A DNA stretch of 64,000 bases from Luidia sarsii (Eukaryota; Echinodermata; Asteroidea; Paxillosida; Luidiidae): positions 7,498,207-7,562,206 of the forward strand of contig OX465103.1 in NCBI GenBank assembly GCA_949987565.1. The letters are read 5' to 3'. Position 1 is the stretch's first letter; every line of letters starts with the position of its first letter. Both the position numbers and the translations under genes were made by a program. The notes below the pieces were generated by a model. That model had not been told where the DNA came from. It was given only the letters and a program-made list of their open reading frames with translations, and did no database searches. Below are positions 1 to 8,775 of the stretch, piece by piece.

Positions 1-708
1 ATAGGGTCATTCGGGTATTAAACTGGAAGCAGATCTTTTTTTGGGGTTGGGGCTTTAACCCCTTAACCCGGGTGGTTTTTCAGCGCCGATGACTGCCGTA
101 CTGGTTTTTTTTTAACAATTCATCATTTTCAAATCTCGCTCAAACAATTGGAACAATATATTTCTGTGAAATAAATCAATAAGGGTATACTATGGGTACA
201 AGAGAGTAAAACCTGGCACAATTCGGACATCGTTGGGGCTTTTGTCAAGAGATTATCCGTTCGAAAAAGGGTCCATTGTGCGTCGTCAATGGAGCGTAAT
301 GGATTTGTGTGTGTGTGCGTGTACGGTGCTGTCAATTCCTGACCCCAGTCTCCACTCCAGGCAGTCAAATCTTCGAGTTGGTCGGCCACAACCGAGTGTA
401 CAGATTGCAGTAAAGAATGTGGGGGGGAATTCCAATGCTTGACCGTTGTTCTGTGTGGCATGCAAACACAATGTCCCTTGCGTGCTTTTAGCGGCAGCGC
501 GGTATCCCTCGATCATCCACAGTAAAAGTCCCACAATTGCACAATTACTGCTGCTACTCTTGCAATTCATGTGGCAACTTGCGTCAAAAAGGGTCTTTGT
601 ACTGATTCGTATTGCTTTGTTCTAAGCTGAAAAGAGTCTTTGTTTAGAATGTGGACAAAAGTGGTGCCCGGATTCGGAGGGCCCCGTCGCATAGTCAAGA
701 CAACGGAG
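1..708. other. non-coding left edge
   Basis: No exon or RNA gene recognised. The sequence is ordinary AT/GC-mixed DNA with a short TG run near 305-320. A repeated GGATTCGGAGG motif occurs at about 670 and 714, the second inside the inverted-repeat arm described separately. The missing N-terminal exon of the transposase-like gene could lie here or left of the window, but I could not find it. Confidence 0.5.
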
Positions 709-743
709 CTCCGGATTCGGAGGTCCCGGCGCGAAGTGGTTAA
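709..743. repeat. 35-bp inverted repeat, left arm
   Basis: This arm is the reverse complement of 4713-4747 with 30 of 35 positions identical. All five differences are C/T or G/A transitions, as expected from decay of methylated CpG in the right arm. The pair encloses the MULE/SWIM gene over 4,039 bp, so the arms could be terminal inverted repeats. I see no matching direct target duplication outside them, which leaves the possibility that they are two copies of an unrelated dispersed repeat. Confidence 0.55.
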
Positions 744-828
744 TATGATTGAAGAAATTTTTTGAAGAGATGGCTATCAGTGACTCCCCCTTGCCTCCAC
801 CCTACCCCACCCTCATGGCCCTTTCCAG

Positions 829-1095
829 GTCTGAGGATCACCACCTGCCGAAATACCCGATGACGGTCACCCTGAAGAACAACCACAACCACCCCCTGAA
901 GGCGGCCGACGTGCTGCGACACCGGGACGTGTCCAAGGCCGTGCGCAAGAAGCTGATCAGGCTGTTCCGGGCTGGCCACTCAGCCTCCAGCGCCCTCAAC
1001 ATACACCAGTATGACCTGCAGATGGAGCACGGCGATGACTACGCCTTCCTCAGCGAGGACAGGCACCACAACCCCGACCTCAACTTCACCTGGAG
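829..1095 (+). CDS. MULE/SWIM protein, 5' recognised exon
   Basis: Encodes about 88 residues in frame with the large exon at 2316. It contains MTVTLKNNHNHPL (residues 11-23), the HNHP end of the WRKY/GCM1-like zinc finger usual in MULE/FAR1-type proteins, then a charged helical stretch and a linker ending FTWR. The cysteines of that finger should lie upstream, so the true 5' exon is missing. The acceptor at 828 has a long pyrimidine tract and CAG; the donor is AG|GTGAGC at 1096. Splicing to 2316 restores the codon for Arg (AG+G) and the reading frame. Alternatively the frame is open back to ATGs at 749 and 770 (the latter in a fair Kozak context), so translation could begin there without the upstream intron. 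Transposase or domesticated relative; cellular role unknown. Confidence 0.75.
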
Positions 1096-2315
1096 GTGAG
1101 CTGACTGACTCCCCTCCCCCTGTATTCAGATCTCAGCTGTCTGTGTTCCCTCAATATTGCCCAAAATTAACAAATGACTTCTTGATTCTAGCAGGACCTT
1201 TCTCAAAGGCAGAGAAAGGTCCTGCTAGGAGAAAGGTCCTGCTAGGATAAAAAATCAGGCCCTCCTACTCCTAGGATCAAAACGTCAGGCCCTCCTACTC
1301 CTAGGATCAAAACGTCAGGCCCTCCTACTCCTAGGATCAAAACATCAGGCCCTCCTACTCCTAGGATCAAAACATCAGGCCCTCCTACTCCTAGGATCAA
1401 AACATTAGGCCCTCCTACTCCTAGGATCAAAACATCAGGCTCTCCTACTCCTAGGATCAAAACATCAGGCCCTCCTATTCCTAGGATCAAAACATCAGGC
1501 CCTCCTACTCCTAGGATCAAAACATCAGGCCCTCCTACTCCTAGGATCAAAACATCAGGCCCTCCTACTCCTAGGATCAAAACATGAGGCTCTCCTACTC
1601 CTAGGATCAAAACATCAGGCTCTCCTACTCCTAGGATCAAAACATCAGGCCCTCCTATTCCTAGGATCAAAACATCAGGCTCTCCTACTCCTAGGATCAA
1701 AACATCAGGCCCTCCTACTCCTAGGATCAAAACATCAGGCCCTCCTACTCCTAGGATCAAAACATCAGGCCCTCCTATTCCTAGGATCAAAACATCAGGC
1801 TCTCCTACTCCTAGGATCAAAACATCAGGCCCTCCTACTCCTAGGATCAAAACATCAGGCCCTCCTACTCCTAGGATCAAAACATCAGGCCCTCCTATTC
1901 CTAGGATCAAAACATCAGGCTCTCCTACTCCTAGGATCAAAACATCAGGCCCTCCTACTCCTAGGATCAAAACATCAGGCCCTCCTACTCCTAGGATCAA
2001 AACATGAGGCTCTCCTACTCCTAGGATCAAAACATCAGGCTCTCCTACTCCTAGGATCAAAACATCAGGCTCTCCTACTCCTAGAATCAAAACATCAGGC
2101 CCTCCTACTCCTAGAATCAAAACATCAGGCCCTCCTAATCTATGAGATTCACATAAACCTATTAGTTTATCATTCAGAGAAGGCAAAAGCTTTGTCTTTG
2201 TAATGCTGGACATGCTTCTGTACATTTCTGCATTTCAAAGGGTTTTAACCGATCGGAAGACACGGACAAGTGCTACTGATTCCCGTCTTTGAATATCTGG
2301 TGTCTCTTTGAACAG
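1096..2315 (+). other. intron of the MULE/SWIM gene
   Basis: A 1,220-bp GT-AG intron inferred from exon continuity: donor GTGAGC, acceptor TTTGAACAG. About 890 bp of it is the 30-bp minisatellite, preceded by a family B hairpin remnant (about 1184-1250) and followed by about 170 bp of single-copy sequence. Confidence 0.7.
1250..2140. repeat. 30-bp minisatellite, ~29 units
   Basis: Tandem 30-bp units with no length change over nearly 30 copies; the core reads CTAGGATCAAAACATCAGGC preceded by CCTCCTACTC. Units differ by a few transitions (CCTCC/TCTCC, TACTCC/TATTCC, CATCAGG/CATGAGG). These variants form a higher-order repeat of four units: 1681-1800 and 1801-1920 are identical and a third copy starts at 1921. 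The core matches one arm of dispersed family B, whose other arm sits intact just upstream (about 1186-1215). The minus strand is open as a (GPDVLILGVG)n peptide, which I treat as a by-product of the period being divisible by three. Confidence 0.95.
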
Positions 2316-3978
2316 GCTGTACAGCCAGATTTTCGGGAAGAGGACCTACCGGAGCAAGAGGCTGAAGCTCATGTCAGAGATTGAGAACAACGGCGAGGAG
2401 ACGGGTTGCAGGAGCGGCGGCCGTGGCGGCGGCTCCAGCAAGGACAGCAAGAAGGCCTTCTGCGTCAGCGCCAGCCCGGAGATGGTGGAGTCGCTGCGGG
2501 AGAAGATGGACAAGTACAACCAGGAGCACGGTGACTGCGTCCGGGTGCAGGTGCTGGAGGACCAGCTGGTGCTGGCCCTGGTCACGCCGCTGATGAAGCG
2601 CACCCACGCCCTGGTCAAGTACGCCGGCGAGATGGTCTTCATGGACGCCTCGGGCAACATGAGTCGGCACAGCAGCCAGGTCTTCCTGATGATGACACCC
2701 AGCTTCGCCGGCGGCCTGCCCCTGGGCGCCTTCATCACCACGGGCAACTCGGGGCGGCACGTCCAGGCCGCCCTGCAGCTGGGCCGGGAGATCCTTGGCG
2801 GGGGCGCCTTCTTCGGCCGCGGCCCGGCCGGCCCTGAGGTGTTCTTCACGGACGACCTGGACGTGGAGAGGAGCGCCCTGGCGGCGGTCTACCCGGAGTC
2901 CACCCAGATTCTCTGCATCTACCAGGTGCTGCAGACCTTCTGGCGCCACCTCTTCGACCCCAAGCTCAAGGGCCAGCGGGACGACGCGCCCTACCTCTTC
3001 CAGTCGATGAAGACCCTGCTCTACGCCTCCTCGGACAGCGCGCTGGAGGTGGCCTACGACAGCATCGTGGAGGACGAGATCGTCAACAAGTACTCCTCCG
3101 TCAAGGCCATGTTTGTCAGGATGTACGAGAGGAGGATGGAGTGGGCCCTGTGCTACCTCAACAGCCTGGAACTGCAGGGCAACAACACCAGCAACTATTG
3201 CGAGTCGGCGATGCGCATTCTGAAGGACAAGATCTTCCATCGCGCCAAGACGTACAACGTCGTGCAGCTGGTGGATTTCTTACTCACCCGGATGGACCAG
3301 TACTACCAGAAGCGGCTTCTGGACGTGGGCCACAACCGGCTGAACGAAGCCCTGGGCTCCAGGTACATCTCCGGGGGGAGTGCGGCCGGGAGCCGTCCCT
3401 CGGGCCAGATCGTCCAGGAGTCGGCCATGGTCTTCCTGATCCCGCACGAGAAGCGCAGCGAGCCGTACCACCGGGTGGACATGACGGTGGGGCTCTGCAC
3501 CTGCCGCATCGGCAGCACGGGCGGCCCCTGCAGCCACCAGAAGGCCGTGCTGACGGGCTTCTACATTCCCTCCTGGAACTTCATCCCGGTCAACGACCAG
3601 GACATGAGCAAGCTCCTCTTCCAGATTGCCGGCAAGTCCAAGGGCGAGAGCCCCCCGACGCGGAAGCGCCCGAGGGAGGAGGAGGAGGAGGAGGAGGAGG
3701 TCCCCGCAGCCGGCGACGTCCTGACCACCTCGGACTACGAGGACACGCCGCTGGAGGTGAGGAGGGGCGCGGTCGACGCGGCCCACGTCCGAACGGCCCA
3801 GAGGGAGTCCCAGAAGAAGGTGCTGGCGGACATGGACGCCTTCGTGGCCAGGATCAGGAACGGGTACCTGAACAACCCCTGCGTCTACAAGGATGCGTTT
3901 GAAGACTTTGTCCATCAGACCAAGAAGTTCAAGACAGATGCCGAACTGGTGTGTGCCTTATATACCTTTGGAGAGTAA
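2316..3978 (+). CDS. MULE transposase domain/SWIM zinc-finger protein, main exon
   Basis: About 553 residues ending at TAA 3976-3978. Order: linker with LYSQIFGK; low-complexity Gly/Ser; MULE transposase core; SWIM finger; acidic tail. Core: first acidic residue in VFMDASG (Asp codon 2644), second in FFTDDLDVE (2851-2856), then LCIYQVLQTFW, and the third acid in NYCESAMRILKD (Glu codon 3202). These fit the DDE triad of MULE transposases. The histidine usual in the LCxFH motif is Gln here (about 2923). The SWIM motif is CTCRIGSTGGPCSH (3496-3537, CxC-x8-CxH), a DNA- or protein-binding zinc site. A basic TRKRPR precedes a run of nine Glu, possibly a nuclear signal. The exon is GC-rich and unbroken, unlike its surroundings. 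It could be a transposon gene or a domesticated host gene of the ZSWIM/MULE type; catalytic activity is uncertain. Confidence 0.85.
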
Positions 3979-4712
3979 GCCCCGTGTACAGTTGTGTGGT
4001 TCATTCACTGGAAGAAGAGCTTCATGGGCATGTTCCTGGACCAAAGCCCAAAAGGGAATCGGTGCTGGTCTTGACTGACAGACGATAACGACCCCTGAGA
4101 GGCCAGCTGTGGGTGGACTGGAGGAGAGGAGAGGGGCATGCCTTAGCATTGAATGAGCCCGAGGTCGAGCTCAACTTTGAGTGAACAGAGTGTTGCCATG
4201 ATAGGAACTCAATGTTTAGCTTATTCCAGTAATCTTCACACGCACATTTTATTCCTACTTTATTAGAGGTTTCCTTTCTCTACTGCATACAATCCTAAAA
4301 TGAATGTTATTCTTTGTTCTTTCGGAAAAAATGATAACTCTCAGTGTGTGCATGCACATGTACATGCAATACGTAAACACTAAACATGTATGTCCATAAC
4401 AGGGACAGTAGGAGAAGGAGAATGGGCACTTATTGTTGGAAAATTGACATTTTTACTTGACGCTTGATTGAAGGATCTGCAACAACAGCAAATGACTCAG
4501 TCTGCAATATTTTGGGTGGGATTCTTGATTCTAGATTTTAATTAGTGCCCCTTGGCATGTACTCGGACAACTGATCAATCTTCCCTTGTGTGGTGAACAG
4601 CTTCATTGTGAAAAAAAAAACAGAATCAGAGCAATGTTCATTGTCTGCAAAGTGGGGCTCGGCTAGCTTCTGAAAAGAGTCTTGATTGTAGCGAGTGAAA
4701 TAAGCGTTGCTG
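3979..4712 (+). other. 3' flank of the MULE/SWIM gene
   Basis: Presumed 3'UTR followed by non-coding DNA. I see no canonical AATAAA in the first several hundred bases; A/T-rich stretches near 4240-4340 may hold a variant polyadenylation signal. No further exon recognised. Confidence 0.4.
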
Positions 4713-4747
4713 TTAACCACTTTGCGCCAGAACCTCCAAATTCGGAG
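4713..4747. repeat. 35-bp inverted repeat, right arm
   Basis: Reverse complement partner of 709-743 (30/35 identical, all differences transitions). It begins TTAACCACTTTGCGCC. It lies 38 bp left of the TTAA of the next mobile element. Confidence 0.55.
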
Positions 4748-4784
4748 TGTGCTGGTCTCTCCATATCAGGGCACCACTATTGTA

Positions 4785-5327
4785 TTAAAGGCCCTATACA
4801 ACATTGGTAAAGGTCAAACGATTGCCACAGTTTGTGTGTTAAACCATTACAAATTCCGAAAAAGAAATCTTGGTTTTAGGGAATTTTAGCTCAAATAGTA
4901 ATCTGAGAAAGTAGAAAAAGGCAAACAAATTCTGTAGTGTAAGAAATAGTTTATTAAAGTGATATACAACAATGTTGCAACTGCTTACTGACTAAAATTA
5001 CCAAAATGCAAATCTTAAAATTTAGTGGGCCTGACGTTTCGATCCTAGCAGGACCTTTCTCAAAGGCTTACCTTTCTCTGCCTCTGAGAAAGGTCCTGCT
5101 AGGATCGAAACGTCAGGCCCACTAAATTTTGAAATAGTTTATTACTCGCGAGTAATAAACTATTTGTCAATGTTTGAGTGAAGTTTTCTTGAGAAGTACA
5201 GCATCCCAGACCATAAGATTTCAACATAAGGATTCTATCATGACCATCTACAAACTGTGTAAATTAGAGGGAAAATCTATAGACATTGATGTTTTCCGAT
5301 CTTCCCAATGTTGTATTGGGCATTTAA
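4785..5327. mobile_element. family A element (TTAA-flanked), copy 1
   Basis: Begins TTAA-AGGCCCTATACAACATTGG and ends with its inverted counterpart before TTTAA, so it is bounded by TTAA at 4785-4788 and 5324-5327, the target used by piggyBac-type transposons. No coding capacity: a miniature non-autonomous element. A family B element is inserted inside it (4957-5130). The interior holds a perfect 34-bp palindrome (5132-5165) centred on CTCGCGAG, shared with the copy at 30.4 kb. Confidence 0.75.
4943..5144. mobile_element. family B element nested in family A, with target duplication
   Basis: GAAATAGTTTATTA stands at 4943-4956 and again at 5131-5144. The family A copy at 30.4 kb has this stretch once in that orientation, so the 14 bp look like a duplication made on insertion. 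Between them lie the family B terminal motif TGCTTACTGACTAAAATTAC and a hairpin with 51-bp arms (5017-5067 and 5080-5130, one mismatch) carrying GATCCTAGCAGGACCTTTCT. The right terminal part seen in other copies is absent here. Confidence 0.75.
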
Positions 5328-7599
5328 ACAAAAACTATTTTTCAACGCGCCACAAAATATTACATAGCATGACATAAGCCACAAAGATACAACTCTCACT
5401 TGTACACATAGGCCCTTTATGAATCCATGGACCAGGCTAAGACTCGAGCTTCGTCTCCGTCTGACTAAACCTGAAAATCCAGGTTTTTGGTTTGTCCCTG
5501 AATTCTAAGGATTGTTGGCGTTAACAAGCATAGAGTACTCAAAAAAAGTGTGGCCAACCCGCCAATCGCTTCGTTTTGGATGCATGTGACATACGCGTGT
5601 TACCGAAGCCTAAGCCCGAGTCTAAGCCTTCATTTTGTAAACAGCCATAGTGTACTCGTACCGATTTATTACCAGTTATTGCCAGCACATTATTGTAGAA
5701 TTCCTGTGTGGCAGTCATGGGCACTGAAACAATGGCCCAGTGCAGAGTGGTTAACTTTAACACCCACTGAATTCTCACGGCTTGACCATCGGAAATGTTC
5801 CTTCACACCGACAAATATGGCTGCGTCTGGTGTGTTTTGTTCCCACACCTTTTTGCTAAAAGACTTCAAATAGCACTAGTCCTTGAATGGAAGATCTGTC
5901 TTTGTCTCCTGCCCCCCCCCCCAAACAGGGGGTGGAGGTCCCCAATGGAGACCCATGCAGGGTTGGGTGTACATGTCGGTGGGTCCAGTTCTCTGTCTAT
6001 TAGCAGTGATGTAGCCAGTCCCAAATGCTTGATTCATATGCTGTGGTAGTGTCAGCCCCCGGGTCAAACCGGGTACTGACCTGTCATCCGGCGAGAGACA
6101 TCTCTCGCTCGAGAAGTTGCCATGGGAACTTAATTAATTGCCAAAGGCTACTCATTTTCTCAGCCCAACTGACTGGCCATGGTTTGCTTCACCAAAAAAA
6201 TAAAAATAATAATAATAATAAAAATGCAAGGTTTATGAAAAATGGAACGGTTCCAGATCCATATCAGTGTCAACCGATGTCACGGAACACATCAGTCACT
6301 CCAGTTGGTGTGTTCCGTCTTCAGTTAATTAAATAACAGGCTGACTGATGAGGGCTGGTCTGGTTGAATTGCTCAGAAATTTGGGAGTATCGTTTTAGCA
6401 AAGCGGAGGCCAACATTACTCAGTTCATAATTGAAATAGTGACTCGATAATGTTATGCTCGATTATCAAGCAAGTGCTCAAACAAGCTAACAGATATCCC
6501 CAACAAAGATACAAGGAAACTAATAAACAAACATATAAACAGACAAGCGTGTGGGTGGACAGACAGACAGACACAAAGCCCTAACATTAACTTATATCAG
6601 TTTTTTTTAAAATAGCATGGAAAGGTTTGACTGGATCGGGACTAGAACCCGAGACCTTTGGTTTAGGTACCAAAGGCAGAAACTTGTTTGTTTATTTGTT
6701 TGATATTGGCTGGTCTTTGAGTAGGAGGATGATATTCACACTTCTCAATTTGAGTTGGGTTTTCCAATCCCTACTCTGCAAGCCCCAACACAAGAAAATT
6801 ACCGTACACGCTATTCTACTATCTTGTCTCCCAAGAGACTACATAGAATTTATACCAAAGGAGTTTTCAAAGATATTCCTAGCTAATATTTCAGGTGGCT
6901 CCCAGCCGCACACGAATTCTGTATTGATTCAGTCAATAATTCCATTTTGCACCAACTGGTCCTGCTAGATGTACCGGTACATGTATTACCATTAAAGTGT
7001 TATAGCGCCCTCTATATTTTCCACAAGGCCTTGGTGAACCATGGGCGTAGCATGCATTACCAAATAAAAATGACCCTGTGTTCATCTTAATCTTTTACAC
7101 GTGCTTCGGGTATTTCTTTTACGCGTACCATCTTCTATAATATCGATTATCATCAATGGACAACATCTGATTAAACACTATACAAGAGCATGGATTTTTG
7201 TCAGGAAAAATTGAATTTTTCTTATCAGTAAAGATTTTAGCACATGTTGTGTGGCACCCACGGAGAATCAAGATCAAGAAAGATAACAGAACAATGAAAA
7301 CAATCCTTATTGGTCAAAATATATTAAATAAAGGTCACGACCACAACAATTGTTAGTACATACATGTATGTATATTTTGGGCAATTTTTGTTAACCAAAG
7401 AATTCTACACGAACAATTCCCCCTCAATACCCAACTAATGCTACCCGTGAAAACTAGCTGTTGATTTTTTTTTTTTTTTTACAAATGTTAGAAAGTAAAA
7501 AGAAACATCATGAACTCGATTTAGATAACCTCTCCGTCCTCTTGTCAAATTTGTTTATATGAGGGTTTCTAACTTTTTCGAAGCGCGCGTCCAAGTTAA
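5328..7599. other. non-coding, mostly single-copy
   Basis: No exon recognised. Contents: a C run near 5911; an (AAT)n stretch near 6198-6222; a GACA run near 6557-6575; a T15-17 run near 7465; and a SINE-like remnant at 6617-6665. AT-rich DNA from 7000 to 7560. Confidence 0.5.
6617..6665 (-). repeat. tRNA-derived SINE remnant (B box)
   Basis: The minus strand reads GGGTTCTAGTCCC (B box GGTTCNANNCC at about 6639-6650) within a tRNA-like T-arm context. No convincing A box is visible, so this is a 5'-damaged SINE or tRNA pseudogene rather than a tRNA gene. Confidence 0.35.
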
Positions 7600-8257
7600 C
7601 TTTTGATATTCACCCCGCCGCGGGGTAAATAAGCCCGGCGCCCACTCACTGCACGCCATGGTTCAACAATCGACCGCCAGTTCCCCCGTGGTCGCACAGT
7701 GCACTACCGAGAGACAACTCGTGGCGTTATGGGCACCGCAGCGCTGCGAATAACATCGGGGAAGCAAAATTACCGCCTGCATGTTGGCCACGGCTCGCAA
7801 GAGTTTGTACGCAGTTTACAGGTTGTTCGTCAAGGCGGAAGTTCGTGGATATGCTCCATACTGTGCACGCAGTTGTATGCTCCACCTGTTCGTAAAGGGC
7901 TGCTCTGCGCGGGCGCGACAACTGTGCGCATTTTGACGTGCTCGTAAGAAGTGCGTGTTGTACCGTGTGTGCGCATTGTAACCCGCATCCGTGTGGTGCC
8001 GTATCCGGACGGTAACCCGCACGCATTCGCAGCAATATTGACTCACTTCCGCATCGCCGACCGTCGGCTATGGGTTTCGATCCAGGCTCAGTCTGACTTG
8101 AACTGGACTGTCCCCCAACAACCTGCAGCCCGCTAGTCGTCGTCGCACCTTGTGATTCGGCCGGAAAAAGAAGGGGCCAGCTCTTCTCAACTGTCACCCC
8201 TGTTGGAGGTAACCTTCTCTATCTCTTCTCTACCGAAGACTGAGTTTGTGAAGACTC
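7600..8257 (+). promoter_or_regulatory. CpG-richer island, possible promoter/first exon
   Basis: Markedly more CpG than its AT-rich neighbours, with motifs such as GCGCGGGCGCGAC and an ETS-like CCGGAA at about 8161. It ends in a pyrimidine-rich leader followed by a strong donor, CTC|GTGAGTATG at 8258. This would suit a non-coding first exon of a gene to the right, conceivably the kinase gene. No TATA box, no open frame with recognisable homology, and no proof of transcription. Confidence 0.3.
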
Positions 8258-8302
8258 GTGAGTATGCTTTTAATTTTTTTTTTTTAATGGTTGGCTGGTG
8301 CT

Positions 8303-8386
8303 AGCTAGTACTACTACTAGTACTAGTACTTTGTAGTACTAAATACTAGTACTAGTAGTACTAGTACTACTACAAAGTACTAGTTA
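8303..8386. repeat. palindromic AGTACT/CTAGTA microsatellite
   Basis: Tandem and inverted combinations of TAGTAC and ACTAGT fold on themselves: CTAGTACTTTGTAGTACT near 8323 pairs with AGTACTACTACAAAGTACTAG near 8363. A shorter relative lies at about 8603-8625. Confidence 0.7.
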
Positions 8387-8659
8387 GGCCTATAGCCGAC
8401 TGCACCACCGCCCCTGTTAGTGTTAATGTTATTACGAAGTTTTAATCAAGTACATTTACAATTACCGGTACATGTATGTAATTCGAACCATTGTCGAACT
8501 TAGTCCGAGCAGTAACTGGGACCTTAATCGTCATTTTGTTTTTTATTTGGAGGGGTCGCCTGACCCCTCAAAATTTTTGAAAGGGTGATTGTAACTGTAC
8601 TGTAGTGTAGTACTAGTAGTAGTACTGTAAGTGTAAGTGATACTGATACTAGGCCTATA

Positions 8660-8768
8660 CCAAAATGTTGCAAACTTCCTACTGACTAAAATTACCAAAA
8701 TGCAAATCTAAAAATTTAGTGGCCTGACGTTTTGATCCTAGCAGGACCTTTCTCAAAGGCAGAGTGAC
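8660..8768. repeat. family B, left half
   Basis: Carries the family B terminus (AAAATGTTGCAAAC then CTGACTAAAATTACC), the middle motif GGCCTGACGTTTTGATCC and CTAGCAGGACCTTTCTC, then AAAGGCAGAGTGACAAGGAC. The right arm is not found within the next 500 bp, so this copy is truncated or a partial one. Confidence 0.65.
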
Positions 8769-8775
8769 AAGGACA

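Noticed and set aside
1250..2140. CRISPR-like array
   Set aside because: Units are directly adjacent with no spacers, and the DNA is eukaryotic.
1242..2225. 327-codon minus-strand frame of (GPDVLILGVG)n
   Set aside because: The 30-bp period is divisible by three, so one frame stays open automatically; it lies in the intron of a + strand gene and has no unique protein domain.
2346..3915. Several long frames antisense to, or out of phase with, the MULE/SWIM exon
   Set aside because: Shadows of a GC-rich coding exon; the + strand frame contains the transposase and SWIM motifs.
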